Shown here: positions 30,848-38,145 of the stretch, one piece after another
Layout of the letters: each line of letters starts with the position of its first letter
How positions within the stretch are numbered: position 1 is the first letter of the stretch
Source of the DNA: Tyzzerella sp.
Lineage (GTDB): Bacteria; Bacillota; Clostridia; Lachnospirales; Lachnospiraceae
Direction: 5' to 3'
DNA length: 39,736 nucleotides
NCBI GenBank assembly: GCA_017410145.1
Contig: JAFQRJ010000017.1
Coordinates: forward strand, 1 to 39,736
The notes under the pieces: generated by a model
The model's input: the letters and a program-made list of their open reading frames with translations, nothing else
Told to the model about the DNA's origin: nothing
Database searches by the model: none
Translations under genes and position numbers: made by a program

Positions 30848-31772
30848 CTTCTTTCTCCTCAAAATTTTCTTTTAAATATGTTTTCCAGTCAAATACTTCC
30901 TCAACTGCTTTTATTGCGACTTCAATCATATCGTCTTCCGGCTCTTTCGTGGTCAGATTCTGCATGGCGAGTCCCGGTTTACTAAGAAGTTCCACCAATG
31001 GATGTGTACTGCTTCCCGCCAGTTTAATAATCTCATAGGAGATACCTGCAATCACAGGCAATAATGCCAAGCGAAGAACAACACGTAATAGTTGAGAATC
31101 TACCGTGATAAAAAAGCACACAATCACACTGACAATCATAACAAAGAAAAGGAAACTCGTTCCACACCGCTTATGTTGTTTGGAACTCCTTTTCACATTT
31201 TCCAAATTCAATTCCATTCCGTGCTCAATGCAATTGATGCATTTATGTTCTGCACCGTGGTACATAAATGTCCTCTGAATATCTTTCATGCGAGAGACTG
31301 CTAATATATATAGAATAAAAAGAGAAATTCTAACAACTGATTCCAACACAGTACGAAGGAAACGCGATTTTATAATCCCAGCAAACAAATCAGAAATAAA
31401 ATATGGCAATACCATAAACAAACCCATGGCAAGAATCACAGAAAACGCCATCGTAATTCCCATGATAAAATCTTCTTTTTTCTTCTGCTTCTTGGCTTCC
31501 TCAGCTGTAATCAGTTCCTCTGTCTCCTCTTCCCAAAAGCTTGCCGAATATGTAAGCGTCTTCATTCCAAGCACCAAGGAATCAACAAAATTAAATACGC
31601 CTCTGATAAATGGGATTTTCGTTAATTTTTCCCATTTAATAACACTTTTATATTCTTCTACTTTCACCTCAATCTCACCGTCAGGCTTTCTCACCGCAAC
31701 AGCATACTTCGGTCCATTTTTCATCATGATACCTTCCAAAACTGCCTGACCACCTATATTTGATGATTTCAT
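30825..31772 (-). CDS. DUF1385 membrane protein (YqhQ-like)
   Basis: 315 residues. It starts with the family hallmark IGGQAVLEGIMMKNGPKYAVAVRKPDG and carries RSSKQHKRCGTSFLF and YHGAEHKCINCIEHG in the second half, the histidine/cysteine-rich conserved part. About four hydrophobic segments are seen (105-140 region, 138-160, 210-245). The molecular role of DUF1385 is not known; it is widespread in Firmicutes and often sits between rpmE and prmC, as here. ATG at 31772 follows AGGAGG. The 3' end overlaps prmC by 23 nt. Confidence 0.93.
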   Translation of the reverse strand: MKSSNIGGQAVLEGIMMKNGPKYAVAVRKPDGEIEVKVEEYKSVIKWEKLTKIPFIRGVFNFVDSLVLGMKTLTYSASFWEEETEELITAEEAKKQKKKEDFIMGITMAFSVILAMGLFMVLPYFISDLFAGIIKSRFLRTVLESVVRISLFILYILAVSRMKDIQRTFMYHGAEHKCINCIEHGMELNLENVKRSSKQHKRCGTSFLFFVMIVSVIVCFFITVDSQLLRVVLRLALLPVIAGISYEIIKLAGSSTHPLVELLSKPGLAMQNLTTKEPEDDMIEVAIKAVEEVFDWKTYLKENFEEKEDDLKTSL

Positions 31773-31835
31773 ATTACTTTCCTCCTAGAATACAGTTTAG
31801 CCATATAGCTCGAATCCGCTAAACTGTAAAACAAA

Positions 31836-31863
31836 ACGGGTTGAAGTAACAACCTCAACCCGT
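31836..31863 (-). terminator. terminator after rpmE
   Basis: A 9-bp stem ACGGGTTGA/TCAACCCGT (31836-31844 with 31855-31863) is followed on the minus strand by TTTTGTTTT. It would separate the abundant rpmE transcript from DUF1385-prmC-prfA, perhaps with some read-through. Confidence 0.82.
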
Positions 31864-31877
31864 ACATTTGCATAAAA

Positions 31878-32078
31878 TTATTGCATACCGTATTTTTTGT
31901 TAAATTTATCAACACGACCACGAGCTTGAGCAGCTTTTTGTTGTCCTGTGTAGAATGGATGACATTTTGAACAAATTTCTACGTGGATTGATTCTTTTGT
32001 AGAACCTGTTGTAAATGTGTTCCCACAGTTACATGTTACTGTTGCTTGATGGTATGTTGGATGGATTCCTTCTCTCAT
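31878..32078 (-). CDS. rpmE: 50S ribosomal protein L31 (type A, zinc-binding)
   Basis: 66 residues. It begins [10 protein letters not shown] and has four cysteines, C16 and C18 (TCNCGNTF) and C36 and C39 ([10 protein letters not shown]), which bind zinc in the type A form of L31. The protein sits on the large subunit near the bridge to the small one. ATG at 32078 follows GAGGTG; a GTG three codons upstream falls inside the spacer. A terminator follows at once. The leader, from a good promoter at 32152-32180, contains a hairpin (32103-32121). Confidence 0.96.
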   Translation of the reverse strand: MREGIHPTYHQATVTCNCGNTFTTGSTKESIHVEICSKCHPFYTGQQKAAQARGRVDKFNKKYGMQ

Positions 32079-32102
32079 TTTATTCACCTCTTCATCATTT
32101 TT

Positions 32103-32121
32103 TCGCGATTTCCAACCGCGA
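32103..32121 (-). promoter_or_regulatory. hairpin in the rpmE leader
   Basis: TCGCG and CGCGA (32103-32107 and 32117-32121) flank a 9-nt loop, between the promoter and the ribosome site of rpmE. It may be part of a ribosomal-protein leader that lets L31 control its own synthesis. L31 leaders have been described for Firmicutes; I cannot match this one to the model by eye. Confidence 0.4.
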
Positions 32122-32151
32122 TTAGGTTTGTTTTTTCTAAACAGCTTTTAT

Positions 32152-32180
32152 ATATTAGCACAAATACTCTAGTATTGCAA
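32152..32180 (-). promoter_or_regulatory. sigma-A promoter for rpmE
   Basis: On the minus strand TTGCAA (32175-32180) and TAATAT (32152-32157) are spaced 17 nt, leaving a leader of about 65 nt. Confidence 0.68.
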
Positions 32181-32196
32181 GCCCTAATTTTTTTGT

Positions 32197-32796
32197 TTAT
32201 ACACCAAGTTTTTGAAGTTCTTGTTCTGTATTCTGTCTTGTATTAAAATGTATAGCATGAATACCCAGTTTCCTAGCTGCCTCTATGTTTGCCAAATTAT
32301 CATCTATAAAAACACATTCCTCCGGAACCAAGCCGTAACGTTTCAAAAGAGTTTGATAAATCACTGGTTCCGGTTTAATCATGTGAACTTGATAAGAATA
32401 CACTGCACCATCCACAAATTCTTCATAGCCTCGCTCCTGACAGGTATTCTCATATATTCTTCTTGGGTAATTTGACAAGATATAACAATGATATCCTTTA
32501 TCTTTGAAACTCTTCACCCAATCTTTTGCATAGGGAAATTCCTTAATAGATTCGTGTTCATGCTCCATAAACAACCGGATTTCTCGCTCTAAATCCGGTG
32601 CATTTGTAATGAAAGTATTTAAGATCTCTTCATCGCTCCATTTGCCTCTGTCATATTCTCCCCATGTATCAGAACACACAGTAGCATTTGAAACTCGTTT
32701 CAGAAGTTCACCTTCAAACCCAAGTTCTTGCATAATCTCATCCCAACGAACATCCACCAATACTCTACCTACATCAAATATAATATTTTTAATCAT
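32197..32796 (-). CDS. HAD-superfamily hydrolase, YihX-like sugar-phosphatase type
   Basis: 199 residues from the ATG at 32796, chosen because the family begins IKNIIFDVG; an ATG at 32820 is also possible, and neither has a strong ribosome site. HAD motifs: the nucleophile D8 in IFDVGRVLVD, ILSNYPRR for motif II, MIKPEPVIYQ with the lysine of motif III, and FIDDNLANIEAA for motif IV. As in YihX-type enzymes, the second aspartate of the usual DxD is replaced (DVG). Such enzymes remove phosphate from small sugar phosphates, including alpha-glucose-1-phosphate. It is the last gene of a carbohydrate cluster, so a sugar phosphate is a sensible substrate; this is inference. Confidence 0.87.
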   Translation of the reverse strand: MIKNIIFDVGRVLVDVRWDEIMQELGFEGELLKRVSNATVCSDTWGEYDRGKWSDEEILNTFITNAPDLEREIRLFMEHEHESIKEFPYAKDWVKSFKDKGYHCYILSNYPRRIYENTCQERGYEEFVDGAVYSYQVHMIKPEPVIYQTLLKRYGLVPEECVFIDDNLANIEAARKLGIHAIHFNTRQNTEQELQKLGV

Positions 32797-32843
32797 GACC
32801 TTTCTAAAATCCCTTATCATTCTTCGCAGATCTAACTGCTATC

Positions 32844-34286
32844 CTACTTACATATCGGTTCCCATTTTCCATAAACAGAGAAATCGATAACTCCAACTTC
32901 CATATCCTTTGGTCGTTCTGTAATTACGAGACGCACTTTTTTTGCATACGTAGGCATAAGCAGTTGATAATCAAAATACATATCCTCTTGGTTATCCGTT
33001 TTATCTAGAATGCATACCCACTTTTCCTCCGGTGTCAAGGCTTCTATCCTATATTTGACAGGTGTAGGGAGTTTGCCCCCCATAACATCCATGCCAATAT
33101 ATCGCCATACAACACGTGCGGCGTATAACATCAGTTCTGATTTTCCACGATAAATCAAAGTATCAACTGTAAGAGAAGGCTCCTTATCCTCTGGCAATGG
33201 TTGCCACCACGACAATGCATTTTCATCTAATGCATAAATCCCATCGCGTCCTGGCATTTCGCTAGAAGCGACATGTGTTCTGAATGACGTAATAGGCACT
33301 AATCCAGCATTATTTCCCTCGTGAGGATTCTCCTTCACACCCGGAATCCACTGTGGTGTACCATCAGCAACAGTAGGAATAATATCCCCATTATCATCAA
33401 AGCCGATTGGCTGCATTCCCACAAACCGTTCTACAAAATTGGCATACCCGATACACCCTGTATAAAAAGCCCACACGGTATCGTTTGGCCCTTTCACGAT
33501 GCTACCATGACCGGCACCCTTGAAAGTACCGTATTTTTTTGTAATAAATGGCGAGGTTTCCATATACTCAAATGGACCTAATGGTGTTTTTGATTTATAG
33601 GCACCCATAGCATAAGTAGGAAATTCTGTATTCGGAGCACAATAAGTCAAGTAGTACATTCCATTGTGTTTGAACATCCATGCACCTTCCACCCAAGAAA
33701 AAGATCCATCCTCATTGTTTGCACCCATACGTTCCCAAACATGCTCCCTTGTATTATCTGCAAAAAAGAAAATAGGCTCACCTAGAAACTGCGCTGGGTT
33801 ATTTGCATCCACCTCAACTCCTCGAATACCTTCCCCACAACCATAATAGAGATAAAGTCTGCCATCATCATCAGAAAAGTACATCGGATCGTTCACTCTC
33901 AGTTCCTCGCCTTGGCAGTTTTTCAATCGTCCGATAGATTTGAACGGACCTAGTGGAGAGGAAGCCTCATACAACATTGAACCATTTGCAATACAATAAA
34001 AGATATCATTGTGCTTTACAATAGTCGGTGCACCAATCTCTTCCCCGCCAAGAAGTACTTTTGTGTAGTTCCAATGCTTATAATCCTCTGTCCAGAATAC
34101 CATCCCCGCCGAACCGTAAAGATACCATTTGTTATCCTCATATAAAGCGGACGGATCACCAAACTCCCGATATTCTATCTTATGTTCTCGTCCAACAGCC
34201 CCTTTATCGAGCCGTAAACCATGCGGATAATCCGGCAAAGGTATTGGATTGATAAATGTGTTCTCATATTTATGTATAATAATCAC
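32844..34286 (-). CDS. glycoside hydrolase family 43-like enzyme, cytoplasmic
   Basis: 480 residues. The first about 320 form a five-bladed beta-propeller of the GH43 type. The three acids fit the family: D44 in FGDPSALYEDNKWYLY, D133 in VNDPMYFSDDDGRLYLY and E200 in WVEGAWMFKHNG. A GAGHGSIVKG turn follows. The last 140 residues look like a galactose-binding, F5/8-type C domain (PVKYRIEAL, KKVRLVITE, IDFSVYGKWE). GH43 enzymes cut arabinose, xylose or galactose side units. No signal peptide is present, so the enzyme acts inside the cell on imported sugars. The start is uncertain: GTG at 34286 is the first possible codon and no ATG lies in the early frame. It follows the metallophosphoesterase gene by 10 nt. 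Confidence 0.85.
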   Translation of the reverse strand: MIIIHKYENTFINPIPLPDYPHGLRLDKGAVGREHKIEYREFGDPSALYEDNKWYLYGSAGMVFWTEDYKHWNYTKVLLGGEEIGAPTIVKHNDIFYCIANGSMLYEASSPLGPFKSIGRLKNCQGEELRVNDPMYFSDDDGRLYLYYGCGEGIRGVEVDANNPAQFLGEPIFFFADNTREHVWERMGANNEDGSFSWVEGAWMFKHNGMYYLTYCAPNTEFPTYAMGAYKSKTPLGPFEYMETSPFITKKYGTFKGAGHGSIVKGPNDTVWAFYTGCIGYANFVERFVGMQPIGFDDNGDIIPTVADGTPQWIPGVKENPHEGNNAGLVPITSFRTHVASSEMPGRDGIYALDENALSWWQPLPEDKEPSLTVDTLIYRGKSELMLYAARVVWRYIGMDVMGGKLPTPVKYRIEALTPEEKWVCILDKTDNQEDMYFDYQLLMPTYAKKVRLVITERPKDMEVGVIDFSVYGKWEPICK

Positions 34287-34296
34287 CCCGTCTAAT

Positions 34297-35517
34297 TTAT
34301 TCTCGCCTTACTTCCCTGTTTTGGCCAACGCCTATACGAGTTAGTTTTATATTACCGTTAGGACAGATTGTAACAACCTCAATACATTGTTCAGTATTAG
34401 TTCCAGGCTTCATTTCAGGTTCGCCACGATGCGTACACCCGTAAGCATCGGTCTGTACCACATTCACTATTACTGCTGTTTCCGACAATGCTTCTCCCTG
34501 ATATTCAGTTGATACAAAATTTCCGTTTTCATCATAATCGGCCTTCGCCTGAATATCCCTATGACGGTCTCCGGCAATGACAACCACATTGGATTTTCTC
34601 TTACGCGATGTAAAATCATAAACATGTTCACCCTTGGCATAATATTTTGCTAATTTCTCATAATGCGGAAACGGGTTTTCAACAATAACTTTTGAACAGG
34701 TTTTAAAACCAGACAAAATCTTGCAGACACCCAGCGGACCGGAAACGATTTCCCTGCTTAAACCGTAACCAAGCATTGCATGGCCTGATACCACAACGTC
34801 ATAGTCGTCGGGAGTATTCATCAAAACCTCATACAGCCAATCGTACTGCATAACAAGATCCCCATTATTGTAAACATTAAAATATTTCGTTACACATCCG
34901 TTTCTTTCGGCTTCAATCTGACAACCCGTCTCCAGAATGATATATCTGATTTTCGCTTCCTCATCATCAATATAAAAATGCAATCTCGACAATGCAAGAA
35001 TCTGTCTGCGATCCTCGTCATCGCAATCAAGGTACGCTATTTTTGCACTTATATCTTCACATTTACGGTCTGTGAGATGTGAATAAAGAATTTTCTCAAT
35101 TTCCGTATACGGAATCCGGTATCTTGCTACATCATCTTCCGGTGCATTGGCCGTATTAATATCATGATTGCCCCATACAGGTATATAATCCTCCCCTGCA
35201 ACAGACCGCATGATATTGGTGTATTTTATGATTTCCGCCGCACCCATGTATCTGTCATCTTCGCGGTGAACGATATCGCCGCCCTGAATCACTTTTTTTA
35301 TTCCTGTCATTTCACGGACATATCCTATTATGGCCGGTGAATTCATGGTATTTGTATCACGGCAATGAGGATCCGTCAAAAACAAAAAACTTTTTCCTTC
35401 CGGGATAGATTTAATCTTTCCGTCCAGATACTGGTCACACTCATCATAACCTTGGGGATTTTCATTAGTAGTAAACCAGTGTTCCCCGATCATTTTTCGA
35501 TAAATATATGCATTCAT
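34297..35517 (-). CDS. calcineurin-like metallophosphoesterase
   Basis: 406 residues with the full metal-binding set of the family: TDPHCRDT with D49 and H51, GGDIVH with D81, WGNHDIN with N117 and H118, SGHAM with H246, and AGDRHRD with H319. Two metal ions in such sites cleave phosphate mono- or diesters. No signal peptide is seen, so it is cytosolic. The N-terminus (YIYRKMIGEHWFTTNENPQG) is a family-specific cap. It lies inside a carbohydrate cluster, 33 nt after the GH94-like gene and 10 nt before the GH43-like gene, so a phosphorylated sugar or glycan fragment is a fair guess. ATG at 35517 follows AAGGAG. Confidence 0.88.
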   Translation of the reverse strand: MNAYIYRKMIGEHWFTTNENPQGYDECDQYLDGKIKSIPEGKSFLFLTDPHCRDTNTMNSPAIIGYVREMTGIKKVIQGGDIVHREDDRYMGAAEIIKYTNIMRSVAGEDYIPVWGNHDINTANAPEDDVARYRIPYTEIEKILYSHLTDRKCEDISAKIAYLDCDDEDRRQILALSRLHFYIDDEEAKIRYIILETGCQIEAERNGCVTKYFNVYNNGDLVMQYDWLYEVLMNTPDDYDVVVSGHAMLGYGLSREIVSGPLGVCKILSGFKTCSKVIVENPFPHYEKLAKYYAKGEHVYDFTSRKRKSNVVVIAGDRHRDIQAKADYDENGNFVSTEYQGEALSETAVIVNVVQTDAYGCTHRGEPEMKPGTNTEQCIEVVTICPNGNIKLTRIGVGQNREVRRE

Positions 35518-35550
35518 TACAAACTGTCTCCTTCTTATTTCCTTTTTTGC

Positions 35551-38082
35551 TTAGCTTTTTACGAGAATTTCCATGTTATCATGTAAGTCGTTGTTTTCTA
35601 TATATACTTTCTCTGTTTCCATCCATGCATCATAAACAGAAGTAACTTCCTTTCCATCCACATAGATTTTACGCTGGCCTTCCTGCTTATTCTCATAGGA
35701 AAATTGTATCTGATATCCTTTGATTCGTAACCTTGCATGAATAGAACTGCATGGCATCTTTGCAGGGGTTTGTATTGTAATACCTTTCAAATCCGGTAAG
35801 ATTCCTAAACCATATCTCACCAAAACTTTGAGCAAAACAGTACCTGCACCTGTATACCAATCAATAGCAGACTCTCCATTCAACCCAAACTCCGGATTAT
35901 CCAAATAAGAGTTTGACATTACAAAAGGACTCTTAGTTACATATTCATGAGTAATTGGCAACACTTTCATAAGCTGTTTCCATGCAAAATCCGCATCGCC
36001 TAATGCGAATAATGCCATAATAGAAAACATAGTTGCATGGCAGTAAACACACGCATTTTCCGCAGTACCCGGTAATGTGTCTGCCAATCGTCCCACTCCT
36101 GGTGCTCCCGATTCAAATGCCGGTATCAATGTTTTTAGTCCAAATCTGGAATCCAGTGCATGCAATGCTTCCAGAATCACATGCTTAAGTTCCGGCGTTT
36201 CCTTCACCAGACCAGTGGATGCCCAAAAGGCATTAGGAGCAAAGCTAATACGTGACTTCCCATCGCTATCACAAAAGCTTCCGATTCTATAGCTACCCTT
36301 GTCACCCCAACCATGCACTAAACGTTTTTCTCCTTTTTCGTTTGTAACAACAGCATGACAACGTAATCCTTCACTTAAAAGTCTCCGTTTCTCCTTATAA
36401 TATTCCACCTTTTCCGGATAAACGTCAACCACATCCAGAATCTGACTCATTTCATACAGATTTTGATATAAATGCAGAGATGCCATAACAGAAACACCTG
36501 TCCCAAATCTCCTTCCAGCTCTGTCTGTTTTTCCCAAGCCATCCAAGGCATCATTCCAATCACCATAAAGGATATGTAAACAATTTGTTCCATCCTCCAC
36601 ATCTGTGTTTCCTGTCAAATAATCTGCAATTCTGACAATGTGCTCCAGAACACTATCCTGTAACTCACTACGTTTTACCGTCCGTTCGTCTACAATCTCA
36701 TAGTATCCACATTTCTCTTGCAATATCGAATAATCATTCGTCCACGCAAGATAGGAATATACGCACGATATAATCCAGTTTCCCTGATCTATAAATTCTC
36801 TCAAATCCATTTTCGGAATCACATCCGGCTGTCCGACAATAGAGAACTGCCTTGGTGAACGTCCGGAAGGAGTGATGTACCCAAGAGCTCTTACTATCTT
36901 TTCTCTAGCTTGTTCTGCATCCCATATGATTGCCTGCTCCAACTGCTGAAACACATCACGGGTACCGAGCATTTCTTCCACATAGCTTTTTCCCATAGCG
37001 CAAAAGTCTACCTGCTTCTGTACATTTTTAATAAAATAATTCCATACATCAGCATGAACTTCCTTTGAATTCCAGTCACAAAATCGAATGTCCAGTGTGT
37101 CTAATCTCTTTTGGTCTTTTAAAGACAACTGCTCCACTTCCGCATCCAATCTTTCAGCCGAAACGTCGTGTAGGATGACTCGTTCTCTTTCTTCTTTGCA
37201 ATGTACAATTGGAAGTACATAATCAATACGTGCACTATCCTTCACCTCAAAATGCAGAATTTCTGCCGCAACCGGAGTTACCTCACCTCCTACACAATCC
37301 AATTGTTTTTCAAGGTTCCCTCTTTTCAAACATTCTGCATTCATAATTCTGCGATTCGCATAACCTAAAAAATCAATCTTGGATGTGGTATAGTAACTCC
37401 TATCGATCGTCGTTCCTGAAATTTTACGATTGACACCTGCAGCATGATAATCATTCCCCTGTCTCTCTAACAGAAAACTTCCATTTCCTATATATTTGCA
37501 CGAACGTTCTCTCTTACTCCACATGTCATCCCAATTTTCATTCTTTAGGAACATTTCGAAATAGGAAGTAAAACAAACCTTTAATGGGTTCTTTCCTTTA
37601 TTTATACAGGCAGCGCTAAAACACATCTCCTTGCGCTCAGACACATTGACCCTCACCACAAATGTTGCAATGTCTGTATCTGCTATATAATATGCCGCTG
37701 TTAGAGAATAGACCAAGAATCTGTCCACCTGAAACGGCTCAAAAAGTTGTTGTGTGCCCCCTAGAATTGAAATAGGAAAATAAGTACCATCCTCCAGCTC
37801 AATTCCGGCAAAGAAATTTACCGATGGTTCCACTTCGTCATGCACTGGCTTAAATACCTGAAAAGCACCTTCCTTGGCATGGATATACCCACCGGAATGT
37901 GCCCATAGAGTAAAACCATCAAAAGAATATGGAAATCGAAAATCGCCATACTGATATGGGCAACACAACACTGAGCCATCGTTCAGATAGTAAGTCCCTT
38001 CAGCTATTCTGCTTGAAACAAACCTTTCATTCAACGTGGTCTTAATTTCGCTAAGTAAATCTTTTATTTCTTGACTAAACAT
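35551..38082 (-). CDS. GH94-like glycoside phosphorylase (GH36-type catalytic domain)
   Basis: 843 residues from the ATG at 38082, chosen because AGAGG lies seven bases upstream; an ATG at 38100 is weaker. The N-terminal 300 residues are a beta-sandwich (RFPYSFDGFTLWAHSGGYIH, VFKPVHDEVEPSV). An (alpha/alpha)6 barrel follows with EMLGTRDVFQQLE, LHILYGDWNDALDG (the GDWND motif, at 507-511, carries the catalytic aspartate in GH94), TAENACVYCHATMFS and GESAIDWYTGAGT, then a small C-terminal beta domain. GH94 enzymes use phosphate to break beta-linked sugars and give sugar-1-phosphate. The DDHLW-type part of classical GH94 reads IDQGNW here, so the subfamily is divergent. No signal peptide: cytosolic. 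Confidence 0.82.
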   Translation of the reverse strand: MFSQEIKDLLSEIKTTLNERFVSSRIAEGTYYLNDGSVLCCPYQYGDFRFPYSFDGFTLWAHSGGYIHAKEGAFQVFKPVHDEVEPSVNFFAGIELEDGTYFPISILGGTQQLFEPFQVDRFLVYSLTAAYYIADTDIATFVVRVNVSERKEMCFSAACINKGKNPLKVCFTSYFEMFLKNENWDDMWSKRERSCKYIGNGSFLLERQGNDYHAAGVNRKISGTTIDRSYYTTSKIDFLGYANRRIMNAECLKRGNLEKQLDCVGGEVTPVAAEILHFEVKDSARIDYVLPIVHCKEERERVILHDVSAERLDAEVEQLSLKDQKRLDTLDIRFCDWNSKEVHADVWNYFIKNVQKQVDFCAMGKSYVEEMLGTRDVFQQLEQAIIWDAEQAREKIVRALGYITPSGRSPRQFSIVGQPDVIPKMDLREFIDQGNWIISCVYSYLAWTNDYSILQEKCGYYEIVDERTVKRSELQDSVLEHIVRIADYLTGNTDVEDGTNCLHILYGDWNDALDGLGKTDRAGRRFGTGVSVMASLHLYQNLYEMSQILDVVDVYPEKVEYYKEKRRLLSEGLRCHAVVTNEKGEKRLVHGWGDKGSYRIGSFCDSDGKSRISFAPNAFWASTGLVKETPELKHVILEALHALDSRFGLKTLIPAFESGAPGVGRLADTLPGTAENACVYCHATMFSIMALFALGDADFAWKQLMKVLPITHEYVTKSPFVMSNSYLDNPEFGLNGESAIDWYTGAGTVLLKVLVRYGLGILPDLKGITIQTPAKMPCSSIHARLRIKGYQIQFSYENKQEGQRKIYVDGKEVTSVYDAWMETEKVYIENNDLHDNMEILVKS

Positions 38083-38145
38083 GTCTATACCTCTTTTCAT
38101 CAACTCTTGGTTTTTACAGGTCCTGACAGTCTGCATGGTTGCACA

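Noticed and set aside
31288-31749. 153-codon frame on the plus strand inside the DUF1385 gene
   Set aside because: It is antisense to a conserved membrane protein and has no start signals.
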